Of a DNA stretch of 64,000 nucleotides, positions 55,721 through 64,000 are shown in pieces. Origin of the DNA: Sulfurisphaera tokodaii str. 7 (GTDB lineage Archaea; Thermoproteota; Thermoprotei_A; Sulfolobales; Sulfolobaceae). The stretch lies in contig NC_003106.2 of NCBI RefSeq assembly GCF_000011205.1, positions 1,626,001 through 1,690,000 of the forward strand. Reading direction: 5' to 3'. Both the position numbers and the translations under genes were made by a program. Each line of letters opens with the position of its first letter. Within the stretch, counting starts at the first letter, position 1. The notes under the pieces are model-generated. The model did no database searches, was not told the DNA's origin, and saw nothing but the letters and a program-made list of their open reading frames with translations.

Positions 55721-56698
55721 TTATATAAATATAATATCCATAAAATCTGGAGTTGTGATATTTGAAAAATTATCGAGAGTTCCAAACTCTACAATTGAAG
55801 GAACGGATATAGTAAATGTCGATATACCATGTTCTTTATGCGTTACTACCACTTCTTGTTCTCTCAATATGACGACTTGATTTCCCACAAGAACACCTAT
55901 AACTTGAACCAGGTGAGGAGAAGTATAATGCCCATAATACATCTTTAGTTTCTCTTCTTTATTTACTATGAATTCTTTGAACTTATCTTTTATTTTGCTT
56001 ATTTTCATGAAATATATTCTATTTCTTTCTGGTATTCTTTTTACACCTAGTAACTCCCTAATTTTTTGTTTAACCTCTTCCTCAACCTTTGCTATTTCCC
56101 TTTCCTTAATTCCTATCATATAGTTTATTCTCCTTATCCTTCTTATCTCATCTAATACATTTAGTAGCCTTTCTATTTTACCTAACTCTTCATCCTCGGA
56201 CAAGTATTTTCTTATAAATTCTTCCCAAAGATTACTACGTATATCATTAACGCCAATCCCTGGAAAAAAGGAGAGATAATTAAGTAATCTATCCAAAGAA
56301 TGAAAAGTCTTAATTATTCTTACTGCAAAATCTCCTTGAATCCTTATTATTTGACCTTTCTTTAGGCTAATTACTTCCCATTTATGATGAGTAAAGCCCA
56401 TGAAGTTCTTTAACTTTTGAATTTTCCTATCTTCTCTTATCCCCTTATCGAGTACAATACTTGGGTCACCATTTATTAATCTTACAAATATTTTCCCAGT
56501 AGTATCGTCAACCCCCATTACAAAGAAATTCCTAGAAAATTTCATGGGGAAAATTACATATTCGCCTATTCGTTGAGAATCCTTATAGTAAGATAATGCT
56601 ATTTTACCTCTGTAATAATGATCTTCAGAGAGAAAACAATCACTCTTCTCTTGTAACTTTAAGGGGTCATGATATAGTAATTCTTTGCAATCTTCCAT
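55721..56698 (-). CDS. Uncharacterised protein, 325 aa
   Basis: A beta-rich N-terminal half (YVIFPMKFSRNFFVMGVDDTTG, KIFVRLINGDPSIVL), a central helical coiled region (ERLLNVLDEIRRIRRINYMI, then REIAKVEEEVKQKIREL) and a C-terminal beta part. It does not match a family that I know. Possible nucleic-acid-binding or restriction-like protein; undetermined. Promoter at 56699-56750. Confidence 0.55.
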   Translation of the reverse strand: MEDCKELLYHDPLKLQEKSDCFLSEDHYYRGKIALSYYKDSQRIGEYVIFPMKFSRNFFVMGVDDTTGKIFVRLINGDPSIVLDKGIREDRKIQKLKNFMGFTHHKWEVISLKKGQIIRIQGDFAVRIIKTFHSLDRLLNYLSFFPGIGVNDIRSNLWEEFIRKYLSEDEELGKIERLLNVLDEIRRIRRINYMIGIKEREIAKVEEEVKQKIRELLGVKRIPERNRIYFMKISKIKDKFKEFIVNKEEKLKMYYGHYTSPHLVQVIGVLVGNQVVILREQEVVVTHKEHGISTFTISVPSIVEFGTLDNFSNITTPDFMDIIFI

Positions 56699-56996
56699 AA
56701 GTAATACTAGAAATTATCCTTTTTAAACTATTTCCTTCTGATTCAAGTACACTTTCCAAATACTCTTTATAATTACAAGAATCATCTGTATGCTTCCGCC
56801 TTTACCAAACCTAAGTTCATAAAGTAATTGCCATTAAACTAAATAACGATTTCAATACCACAAAAAAGCTGGACTTGATGCTAAATAAGTAATTTTCTCA
56901 AATACTCGTTAAATTTCATTATCAAAATCAAATGCTAAATATGGACTGAAATTAATTTATTTTTGCTAATTTATAAAATGCGTTACAGTGTAACTT
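56699..56996. other. AT-rich intergenic region
   Basis: About 300 bases between two minus-strand genes. It holds the promoter of 55721 and the 3' flank of the TGT-like gene, whose end is followed by the inverted repeat GTTAC-AGT-GTAAC (56982-56994). No further feature seen. Confidence 0.45.
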
Positions 56997-57878
56997 CTAT
57001 TCCACATTTAGTTTAAGGAAATTACAAATTTCACCTATCTTTTCACCAATTTCTTCTCTGTGCATTTTATCTACTTCTTTAGAAAGTCTAATTTCCCATG
57101 TTTCTTTCTCGTAATCAGAGTGTAACATTACCCATGCATTGATCATTGATCTATTAACCCAGTCTCTTAGATCTACATCATAAGGATATCCAGTTTTTTC
57201 TAAGAAAGACAATAAATTATCGATTTCTTCCTCAGTAGCTCTTTTAGCATTCCAAGTTATTTTCCTTTCTCCCACATATCTTTCTCCTTTTCCCGGTATA
57301 ATGACTAAACCGTTAGCACCCTTTACTCTGTAAGTTGCTGTATCAACACTGTCAGCATTAAAGAAAATTTTCCTCATGTAAGGCGAACCAGCACCTAAAA
57401 CGTGGATCTTCTTAACAGATTTTCTAACATAATGATATAAGTATATTACTATTTTTCTCCCTCCCTTTAAAGATGGCGGAACTATACCACCAAATGCTAT
57501 TACGTCCACATATTGTGAGTAAAAGTCAATAGCCTTATCAATATCTTCAACATTATATCCGTGAACAACTGGAATCACGTTTATCTCTTTCTCGTAAAGA
57601 TATTCAAAGTGTTTGAAGTTTCTCTCATCGACTCTTCCGCAAGGAAATGATGGAATATCAAGATTAATATATGCATCAGCAGATAAAGTCTTATATTTCT
57701 TTTCTATCATCTCTGGACTTAACGGAATTCCTTTTTTCATTATCTGATAACCACCACTATCTACCCATGTTTTATTATTCCAGGATACACTATCCCATCT
57801 AAGCTGGTTAATCATAACTGGCGTATGAAATTCCCAAGCTGGGACCTTCAAATCTTGTACTCCAAGAAAAATCTCCAT
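56997..57878 (-). CDS. Short tRNA-guanine transglycosylase-like protein
   Basis: 293 residues. TGT barrel motifs: VDSGGYQIM (first catalytic Asp), AFGGIVPP, HVLGAGSPYM, and SVDTATYRVKGANG (nucleophile Asp, cf. DSAAY of archaeal TgtA). The zinc motif CxCxxC-x22-H of full-length TgtA is absent, as are the C-terminal PUA domains. TGTs exchange guanine for 7-deazaguanine in tRNA; some (DpdA) modify DNA. It faces the DUF5591 gene at 57955 over a 76-base divergent promoter, supporting a joint role in 7-deazaguanine modification. Confidence 0.75.
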   Translation of the reverse strand: MEIFLGVQDLKVPAWEFHTPVMINQLRWDSVSWNNKTWVDSGGYQIMKKGIPLSPEMIEKKYKTLSADAYINLDIPSFPCGRVDERNFKHFEYLYEKEINVIPVVHGYNVEDIDKAIDFYSQYVDVIAFGGIVPPSLKGGRKIVIYLYHYVRKSVKKIHVLGAGSPYMRKIFFNADSVDTATYRVKGANGLVIIPGKGERYVGERKITWNAKRATEEEIDNLLSFLEKTGYPYDVDLRDWVNRSMINAWVMLHSDYEKETWEIRLSKEVDKMHREEIGEKIGEICNFLKLNVE

Positions 57879-57954
57879 GAGAATATTTTGGTCATACCAG
57901 GTTTATAGGTATTACTAAAAAGAGATTATTAAATATCCCAGCGTATTTTTTAAT

Positions 57955-58509
57955 ATGCAATGTCCTCCTCTCTACGGAGAAAGGATAATTAAAAGAGAAG
58001 GAGAAGATCCTTTTAAGCATCCAGTAGTTAGAAAATGGTACGAAATTCTTCTTAATGAATGGAAATCTATAAAACCTTACGCTGTTCTTCTTCCTTGTAC
58101 CTCTATAAAGCCATATCACTTATCAAGAACACATAAGTTAGCTTATGCTATAATGAGAGGATTCGAGGAAAAAGTGCAGTTTTATTCTGTATCAGAACCT
58201 ATGTTGTTAGTGCCAAGAGAATATGAGGACTGTTACCCGTTTAACTCTTACGATTATCCACCATCGATGATGACTAAGGAGGAAAGAGTGGAATTTGTTG
58301 AATTATTAGCAAAAGTTCTTATAAATGTTAGAAATATGCATACTCACATTATAGGGATATTGCCAAAACATCACTATAGTGTAGTAAAAGAAGCTTCAGA
58401 AATAGCGGGAGTTAATATTAACTTATATCCTTATGGAAGATTACCATTTAAAACTATTTCTGAAGTATTAAATAATTTGAAAGAAATGATGAAAGCCCGC
58501 CACACTTAA
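57955..58509 (+). CDS. DUF5591 (archaeosine synthase-like) protein
   Basis: 184 residues. LLPCTSIKPYHLSRTHKLAY and LLVPREYEDCYPFNSYDYPP match the DUF5591 domain of archaeosine synthase (ArcS/TgtA2), with the conserved PCS-KPY and PxE. Standalone, without TGT core or PUA domain. ArcS converts preQ0 in tRNA to archaeosine. Paired with the TGT-like gene on the other strand, it suggests a split version of the pathway or a DNA-directed variant. Start ATG at 57955. Confidence 0.75.
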   Translation: MQCPPLYGERIIKREGEDPFKHPVVRKWYEILLNEWKSIKPYAVLLPCTSIKPYHLSRTHKLAYAIMRGFEEKVQFYSVSEPMLLVPREYEDCYPFNSYDYPPSMMTKEERVEFVELLAKVLINVRNMHTHIIGILPKHHYSVVKEASEIAGVNINLYPYGRLPFKTISEVLNNLKEMMKARHT

Positions 58510-58606
58510 CGGTGAAGAAATACGCAGGCACTGAATATTTAAACGTAAACTTGGTAATACTCTTACCAAAAATATTATATACTTGAAAGAGAATAGGCAA
58601 AGTAAT

Positions 58607-58903
58607 ATGAAGACAAAGTATGTTATTTTACTGGGTTTATTAAGTGGGCTTACTAGTATATTCCTCTTTATGAGTTTAGATTTTTACTTTTTCTTAGATG
58701 GACCAGTTAGGCTTTGGTTTACGCCATTTAACGTGTTTATACTACCAATCATTGTAGCCTTATTAATTGTAAATATTTTATCACATAAATTCTCTTTTAG
58801 TGAAAAAATCTATAGTAACTTAATCTCTGGCATAACGGCTTATATAGGTTCCCTTCTTGTAATGTCAATAATTAACAGTATTATCCTTGCTCTAAGACCT
58901 TGA
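58607..58903 (+). CDS. Small membrane protein, 98 aa
   Basis: I start at the ATG at 58607 ([20 protein letters not shown]), because a TATA-like TATTATATAC lies about 28 bases upstream; an in-frame TTG at 58583 is less likely. Three helices. Unknown function. The last 12 bases overlap the convergent hyuB gene. Confidence 0.6.
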   Translation: MKTKYVILLGLLSGLTSIFLFMSLDFYFFLDGPVRLWFTPFNVFILPIIVALLIVNILSHKFSFSEKIYSNLISGITAYIGSLLVMSIINSIILALRP

Positions 58904-60403
58904 ATAACCACCACCGCCTGGAGTTTCAATAATCACCTCATCTCCTTCATGCAAATCTATCGTAAATTTACTAGGCATTTCCATTCTCTCTCCCTTCTTT
59001 ATTATATAAACTCTTCCAGGCTTACCATTTTCACCACCATTTAAACCCCATGGAGAGGTCTTGAACCTATCAGCTAAAATAGAAAGCCTCGTGGGAGAAA
59101 GAACTTTAAAACTCCTAATTATACCGTCACCACCTTTATGAACTCCCTTACCACCACTTCCAGCCCTTATCCTATATGAGGTAAAGAGAATGGGATAGTT
59201 CATTTCTGCAATCTCAATTGGAGTATTTAAAGTATTAGTCATATTTGTGTGAACAGCCGATACTCCATCAGAATTAGGCCTAGCACCACTGCCACCAGCT
59301 ATTGTCTCGTAATAAGACCAATATTTACCTTGATAAATACCACCCATCATAACGTTCATCATAGTCCCAGAACTAGCTGCTGGAATATAAGATAGAAAAC
59401 GGGATAGGGCTAAAAAAGTAACATCAGCAATTCTTTGTGAAGTTTCAACATTACCACCACCAACGGCAGCAGGCTTTTTAGGATTTACTAAAGAACCTTC
59501 TTCAGCAATAACTTCTATGAAAGAATAAAAGCCATCATTAGTAGGTATGTCCTTATTTAAGGCTGATCTAATTGCAAAAGAAACTGCGGAATAAGTAACC
59601 CCTAAAACAGCATTCAATGGACCATCTATTTGCCTATGAGTACCAGTAAAATCGGCAATAATTTTGTCTTTCTTAATATGTAAATGTAAAGTTATATTCA
59701 GCAGATTATCATTAAACTCCAAATAGTCCTCAGCCTCATAAACACCTTCTTTCCAGCTATGCTGGAGAATAAGATTCCTAGTGTGGTTTATGCTCTTATC
59801 CCAACCTTCAAGAACTTCCTTCTTACCGTATTTTTCAATGAGTTGCTTTATCCTAGTTACTCCAGTCTTATTAGCTGAAACTTGAGCATTTAAATCGCCA
59901 ATAGAAACCTCTGGAACTTTAAAGTTCTCCTTTACAAACTTAATTACTTCATCCGTTAACTTCATGGGAGGAATTACGATACCCTCCTCATATAAGGTTT
60001 TGGCATTTGGATTTATACTACCAGGTAATGGACCACCTACATCAACATGGTGAGCCTTATTTATAACATAACCCATTAGTTCTGATTCATAATAAATTGG
60101 AGTTAATATACCAACGTCATTCAAATGAGTCCCAGATATGTAGGGGTCGTTGAATATTAGGCTTTCCCCTTCTTTTAATTCCTCAGCAAACTTCAGTACG
60201 TTTTTAACCGCAATTTTAAAAGAACCCAAATGAACTGGAATATGTTCAGCCTGAGCAACAATTCTACCTTCTCTATCTACTATTGCACAACTATGATCCA
60301 TTCTTTCCCTTATATTTGGTGATAAGGCAGATTTCTTTAACATAACTCCCATTTCTTCTGCAATGAATATTGTAGCTTTATTTATAACTTCCCAACTAAC
60401 CAT
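58892..60403 (-). CDS. hyuB: Hydantoinase/oxoprolinase subunit B
   Basis: 503 residues. Family segments: [54 protein letters not shown], and [17 protein letters not shown] at the end. HyuB partners HyuA in ATP-dependent hydrolysis of a lactam or hydantoin ring. It begins two bases after the hyuA stop, so both are translated from one mRNA. Substrate not predictable; 5-oxoproline or methylhydantoin are typical. Confidence 0.9.
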   Translation of the reverse strand: MVSWEVINKATIFIAEEMGVMLKKSALSPNIRERMDHSCAIVDREGRIVAQAEHIPVHLGSFKIAVKNVLKFAEELKEGESLIFNDPYISGTHLNDVGILTPIYYESELMGYVINKAHHVDVGGPLPGSINPNAKTLYEEGIVIPPMKLTDEVIKFVKENFKVPEVSIGDLNAQVSANKTGVTRIKQLIEKYGKKEVLEGWDKSINHTRNLILQHSWKEGVYEAEDYLEFNDNLLNITLHLHIKKDKIIADFTGTHRQIDGPLNAVLGVTYSAVSFAIRSALNKDIPTNDGFYSFIEVIAEEGSLVNPKKPAAVGGGNVETSQRIADVTFLALSRFLSYIPAASSGTMMNVMMGGIYQGKYWSYYETIAGGSGARPNSDGVSAVHTNMTNTLNTPIEIAEMNYPILFTSYRIRAGSGGKGVHKGGDGIIRSFKVLSPTRLSILADRFKTSPWGLNGGENGKPGRVYIIKKGERMEMPSKFTIDLHEGDEVIIETPGGGGYSRS

Positions 60404-60405
60404 TT

Positions 60406-62331
60406 TTACTCCCTCGTTAATTCTATGAAATAATTAGGGAGAATAGTAAAACTCCAACCATCTGGAATTAATGTTGTTGCACTGTATTCTTCTATGATTG
60501 CCGGACCTCTATCTCTAAAGCCTATTGGCAAAGTCTCTCTGATGAAGACTTTAGCATTAACCCAATCATCAAAGTAAACTTTCCTCGCCTTTACTTTAAC
60601 GTTATCTGAGATCTTTAACGTTATCTTAGGCTTCTTAATCCTCTTAACAGCAAACACTCTTATATTCACAATCTCGATATCATAGGGTAAAGTAAAACCG
60701 TACGCAGTTCTATGCCTCTCCTCAAAATTTCTTCTTATATCACCATCAGCGGGTACAGTTAATTCCCATCCTTGACCCTTATATCTAACATCAGCATACC
60801 TTAAAAAGTAGTCAATACTGGACATTTTCCTTCTCAATTCCTCTTCCAGTTCTCTGAATTCTAAGTTAACGTCCTTGGGATAAGCCCTTCTAATTTCTAT
60901 CTTAATATCAGCTAATAACATAGATAGGGCACTAAACAATCCGGGATAGACTGGAACTAAAACCCTCTTAATACCAAGCTCTTCAGCTATGCCTAATGCA
61001 AACTGCGGTCCAGCACCGCCAAAAGAGAAAAGTGCGAATTCTGAAGGGTCTAAACCCCTTTCGACTGTTACCAACCTTATTGCCCTAGCCATTTCTAAAG
61101 TAGCTAGCCTTATTGCTTCCTTTGCAATTTGTATAGGATCACCTAACTTTTCAAGTCCTTTTATTGCCAGTTCCTTATTCAGTTTCATATCACCGCTTAA
61201 TAACTCCTCTCCAATTCTTCCTAAAACGAGATTTGCGTCAGTTAACGTTGGCAAATTACCACCCTTATTATAGCACATAGGACCCGGATCAGCACCAGCA
61301 CTTAAAGGACCAACATTTAGTCCCCCAGCCTCATCTAACCAAATTACTGTTCCACCACCGGCAGAAACTTCAGCCAAATCAATGAAAGGAAACCTAACTG
61401 GATAGCCGGAGCCTTTTATTATTCTACCGTGATGAGTCCTGCCACCAACCTCATATTCACTAGTTATCTCAATTTCACCATTAACAATTGAACCAGCTTT
61501 AGCTGTAGTTCCACCCATATCAAAACTTATGGCATTTTTTATCCCCATCTCGTCAGCAAAGTATTTAACCCCAACAACTCCAGCCGCTGGTCCAGATTCG
61601 ATTAATTGTACTGGTCTCTCAATAGCCTCATCAGCATCAATTAATCCACCAGAACTTGCCATTATAAAGAATTCCTTAGGTTTTATTTCCTTCGACAAAG
61701 ATTCTATGTACTTACTTATAAGAGGCTTTAACATTACATTAATTACTGTCGTTGTTGTTCTTTCATACTCTCTTTGTTCTGGGGAAACCTCATAAGATGC
61801 TGAAACATACTTTACATATCTTGAAAGTATTTCTTTAGCAACCTTCTCGTGTGTGGGATTTAAGTAAGAATGCAAAAATACTACTGCAACTGCCTCAACA
61901 TTGATCCTTTTTGCTATTTCTTCTATCTCCTTAGTATTGAGTGGCTTTAAAACTTCGCCTCTTGAATTAATCCTTTCGTCAACTTCAAATCTCAACTCCT
62001 TAGGAACCAATGGTTTAGGTTTTTGAAAGAACAAATTATAGAGTTCAGGTCTGTTTTGTCTTCCAATCTCAATTATGTCAGAAAAACCCTTAGTAGTGAT
62101 TAATGCTGTTTTAGGTAACTCTAAATTGACTTGTCCAAGAAGAGAGTTTGTTGCAATCGTTGTAGCATGTATCAGTGTGTCCACACTTATTCCTAATTTT
62201 TGAATACCTTCTTTCACTCCATTTTCTGGATTTTTTGGTGTTGATAAACCTTTGTAGAAAACAATTTCTCCGTCATCTTTCACTCCTATTATATCTGTAA
62301 ATGTACCACCTATGTCGACCGCGAGAAGCAT
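60406..62331 (-). CDS. hyuA: Hydantoinase/oxoprolinase subunit A
   Basis: 641 residues. N-terminal [13 protein letters not shown] is the phosphate-binding loop of the actin-like ATPase fold; [13 protein letters not shown] and [17 protein letters not shown] are the other signature motifs. C-terminal region contains the conserved [12 protein letters not shown]. Works with HyuB to open hydantoin or oxoproline rings with ATP. Upstream is the MITE at 62450; TATA-like sequence near 62350. Confidence 0.9.
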   Translation of the reverse strand: MLLAVDIGGTFTDIIGVKDDGEIVFYKGLSTPKNPENGVKEGIQKLGISVDTLIHATTIATNSLLGQVNLELPKTALITTKGFSDIIEIGRQNRPELYNLFFQKPKPLVPKELRFEVDERINSRGEVLKPLNTKEIEEIAKRINVEAVAVVFLHSYLNPTHEKVAKEILSRYVKYVSASYEVSPEQREYERTTTTVINVMLKPLISKYIESLSKEIKPKEFFIMASSGGLIDADEAIERPVQLIESGPAAGVVGVKYFADEMGIKNAISFDMGGTTAKAGSIVNGEIEITSEYEVGGRTHHGRIIKGSGYPVRFPFIDLAEVSAGGGTVIWLDEAGGLNVGPLSAGADPGPMCYNKGGNLPTLTDANLVLGRIGEELLSGDMKLNKELAIKGLEKLGDPIQIAKEAIRLATLEMARAIRLVTVERGLDPSEFALFSFGGAGPQFALGIAEELGIKRVLVPVYPGLFSALSMLLADIKIEIRRAYPKDVNLEFRELEEELRRKMSSIDYFLRYADVRYKGQGWELTVPADGDIRRNFEERHRTAYGFTLPYDIEIVNIRVFAVKRIKKPKITLKISDNVKVKARKVYFDDWVNAKVFIRETLPIGFRDRGPAIIEEYSATTLIPDGWSFTILPNYFIELTRE

Positions 62332-62449
62332 ATAAGATTCTATATTTAGCTATATAAAATTTTTTGCCTTTTCTGAGTGAATACTTAAAATTAGTTATCG
62401 GAAAAGGGACAATTCTATGTCATTACAGTAAAATATTGTATTTCTAGTA
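62332..62449. other. hyuA upstream region
   Basis: Contains the hyuA promoter on the minus strand (AAATTTTATATAGCTAAATA region) and an AT-rich stretch up to the MITE. No gene seen. Confidence 0.4.
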
Positions 62450-62633
62450 TAGCACTTATAGGAGAATCGTTACGTTTTTACGTTACGTTAAATAAATGTA
62501 AGATATATTGTCTTATTAACTGAAAATTCCTTGTGATTAACGAAATAAAGTAAGGAAGTAAATTCAAAGTATTTATTAGTTTATGAACAAGCATTATAAT
62601 TTTTTATGGTAAGGGAATTTCCTTAAACTACTA
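62450..62633. mobile_element. MITE-like element, 184 bp, copy 2
   Basis: Same length and high identity to 22457-22640, same orientation. Flanked by a perfect 6-bp target duplication CTAGTA at 62444-62449 and 62634-62639, different from that of copy 1, so the two are independent insertions. Ends form the same imperfect inverted repeat. Confidence 0.9.
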
Positions 62634-62702
62634 CTAGTATACTCTTTAAAGGTTTAATAATAGTACATTTAAACATAAGTTTAAACATGGCTTAAGAGTA
62701 TT

Positions 62703-62889
62703 ATGATTTCTGAAAAAGCATATGGTTATTATTGAGTGAGAAGAGGGAAAGAGTTTTTCTGATGTTATTATAAGATTAGTGAAGGGTAATAGGAGAAATA
62801 TTATGGATTATGCTGGTATTTGGGGAGATATGAGTGATTATGAGATTAGCAGATTGCTTGAAGATCTTAAGAAGATGCGGAATAGATAG
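62703..62889 (+). pseudogene. vapB: Decayed vapB antitoxin gene
   Basis: From ATG 62703 the frame reads MISEKAYGYY then stops. Shifting frame, the rest reads EEGKSFSDVIIRLVKGNRRN and DYAGIWGDMSDYEISRLLED, then KKMRNR and a stop. The two parts make one antitoxin of the VapB (DUF217-like) family separated by a small deletion/frameshift. A C-poor, G/T-rich composition is noted. Confidence 0.75.
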
Positions 62890-62966
62890 AGTGTAAATGC
62901 TTAAATAGTGATATACTTATCGACTTTCTAAGGGATATCTCAAAAGTTAGAAAGGATAAATTTCTA
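62889..62966 (+). pseudogene. vapC: Truncated vapC fragment
   Basis: Following the vapB remnant in the expected place, a short frame reads CLNSDILIDFLRDISKVRKD, the N-terminal PIN strand and first catalytic Asp region of VapC toxins (cf. CLDTDVLIDFLRG). It runs into the 3' end of the convergent intact vapC, so only about 25 residues survive. Confidence 0.6.
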
Positions 62967-62968
62967 AC

Positions 62969-63403
62969 TTATAAGTACCTTATGTTGATTACGGGCTTCT
63001 TAAACTCAATTAAGGTTATGTCATCGAAGTCGCTATTAAAGCTTACTATAAATTGTGTCCTTAACTTATCCATTGAGGATAAAGTTGTACAATCAGTAAA
63101 GCTAAGCTTTTTATCATATCTGGCAAGGTAATTTAAAGCTCCATTAAGGGTTTCAATGCCTATCATATATAATGTAAGCTCCTCATTATCTATTTTATTT
63201 AGGATTGTTTTAGCAATATTTATTGCATAATTTTTATTTATGCGATATATTAGGAAAGTTAATAATTCATCAAGTATATAATCTGTGATAACAGATTCAA
63301 ACTCCGCAATCTTTTTAGAAAGTGACAAAGCTTCGCTATGGTACTTATCATTCTTATTTAAGTATGCTATAAAATACGAAGTATCAAGAAGTACTTTTTC
63401 CAT
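62969..63403 (-). CDS. vapC: VapC-type PIN-domain ribonuclease toxin
   Basis: 144 residues. Catalytic residues: Asp in KVLLDTSYFIAYL, Glu/Asp in VITDYILDELLTFLIYR, Asp in LSFTDCTTLS, and Asp in FNSDFDDI. Overlaps its vapB by 20 bases. Family knowledge: Mg2+-dependent RNA cleavage, inhibited by the partner. Confidence 0.85.
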   Translation of the reverse strand: MEKVLLDTSYFIAYLNKNDKYHSEALSLSKKIAEFESVITDYILDELLTFLIYRINKNYAINIAKTILNKIDNEELTLYMIGIETLNGALNYLARYDKKLSFTDCTTLSSMDKLRTQFIVSFNSDFDDITLIEFKKPVINIRYL

Positions 63404-63638
63404 AAACTACCTCATCTACCTTTTCTGAGGAATCCGTATCCATTTCTATAATTAACCCATCAAAGTCGTTCATTTTTAATCCCTTTTTAATCTTTCTTTT
63501 ATTTTCATAAAAGTCTATTAGGAGCTCGATTACGTCATTTAGACTGATCTCTTCACCTTTCTTAGCTTGAATCTCTCCAGCTAACTTAATTAGCTTCCTT
63601 TTTACTTCATCAGTAACCTTTATTGTGGTATAAGCCAT
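63384..63638 (-). CDS. vapB: VapB-type antitoxin
   Basis: I start at the ATG at 63638 (MAYTTIKVTDEVKRKLIKL); upstream codons to 63692 give a hydrophobic leader that does not fit. Ribbon-helix-helix strand, then SLNDVIELLIDFYENKRK, similar to the antitoxin at 8874. It overlaps vapC by 20 bases. Same family, so the two loci are paralogous modules. Confidence 0.78.
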   Translation of the reverse strand: MAYTTIKVTDEVKRKLIKLAGEIQAKKGEEISLNDVIELLIDFYENKRKIKKGLKMNDFDGLIIEMDTDSSEKVDEVVYGKSTS

Positions 63639-63882
63639 ATGTATACTTAGTATACCGAAATAAAAAGTTTTTATGGAATATTGTAAAAACATAGTAAGAC
63701 TGATCCAATATCCTTTGTAAATTGTAATATTATCTTACTCAGTATAATTATATGAAGAAATAATTGATTATATGTTGTTACATAGGTATAAGGGTATTAC
63801 TTATCAAAATTCTAAATAGAGAAATACAATACAGTGTTTTATACGATAAAATTTATAAAATAGTAGTCTAAATCATACTATT

Positions 63883-64000
63883 ATGAATATTAAGGATGTA
63901 CTAAAGGAAAATTCTATTAGAATTCTCTCAGTACTTATAGCTACGATCGTTATATTAACTACAGCATTTGCAATTCTTTATTTGTTTACACCAGTGCTAA
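63883..64000 (+). CDS. Membrane protein, N-terminal part only
   Basis: Starts MNIKDVLKENSIRILSVLIA and continues with a strong hydrophobic helix to the window end (39 codons visible). A TATA-like TTTATAAAAT lies about 28 bases upstream, so the ATG is the likely leaderless start. Family unknown; the 3' part is outside. Confidence 0.55.
   Translation, partial: MNIKDVLKENSIRILSVLIATIVILTTAFAILYLFTPVL

Noticed and set aside
61529-61795. Plus-strand frame inside hyuA
   Set aside because: Antisense shadow of a conserved gene.

Overview
The window is archaeal, from the order Sulfolobales. The AT-rich sequence, many genes whose TATA-like box lies about 25 bases before the start codon (leaderless transcription), DUF973 and PaREP1 proteins, a cbsA-cbsB-soxL2-soxN-odsN respiratory cluster, 4-hydroxybutyryl-CoA dehydratase and a PolB2-type DNA polymerase all point there. 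The composition suggests a Sulfurisphaera (Sulfolobus tokodaii)-like species, but that is inference. No rRNA, tRNA, CRISPR array or replication origin was seen.

Layout. 1-5024 holds a TrmB-like regulator cut by the window edge, a transporter, a dUTPase/dCTP-deaminase-fold protein, a type IV pilin-like protein, a small protein with primase-like motifs, and a nucleotidyltransferase pair that looks like a toxin-antitoxin module. 5025-9522 is accessory DNA: two related 125-130 bp MITE-like elements bracket two broken PaREP1-type genes, followed by an iron-alcohol-dehydrogenase-family gene and two vapBC modules, one of which sits between 14-bp direct repeats. 9565-21860 is mainly transport: an MFS protein, a NicO-like metal transporter, an oligopeptide-type ABC system whose two ATPases have both lost their ATP-binding motifs, an M32 carboxypeptidase, a large MMPL/RND protein and a UbiB-family kinase-like protein. 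21875-29572 carries Hsp20, a 184-bp MITE, a LutAB-like iron-sulfur pair, two DUF973 proteins and a large surface beta-propeller protein.

30186-40139 is the energy-metabolism core. 4-Hydroxybutyryl-CoA dehydratase is the signature enzyme of the 3-hydroxypropionate/4-hydroxybutyrate carbon-fixation cycle. The cbsA-cbsB-soxL2-soxN-odsN cluster encodes the membrane quinol-oxidising bc1-like complex with its ectoplasmic cytochrome b558/566. The cbsA, soxL2 and soxN promoters share the motif AGTCCAACG. The last gene, odsN, has an extraordinary codon bias: 83 of its first 84 codons end in G or T, and then all of its last 12 end in A or C.

40217-51838 holds uncharacterised proteins, a DHA2-type exporter, ABC export genes, a secreted Ser/Thr-rich glycoprotein and a second MMPL/RND protein. 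51889-54298 is the DNA-damage-associated dpo2 operon (small protein, PolB2, P-loop-less RecA-like protein). Next come a C/D box sRNA overlapping the stop codon of a TldD/PmbA-like gene, an overlooked 45-residue Cys-containing protein, and a divergent pair made of a short tRNA-guanine-transglycosylase-like protein and a DUF5591 (archaeosine-synthase-like) protein. 58892-62331 is a hydantoinase/oxoprolinase A-B pair. The right edge has the second 184-bp MITE, a decayed vapBC, an intact vapBC and the start of a membrane protein.

The strongest leads are the odsN wobble bias, the shared respiratory promoter motif, the ABC system with degenerate ATPases, the pilin domain grafted onto DUF973 proteins, the standalone primase-like protein, the TGT/DUF5591 pair and the MITE families with intact target-site duplications.
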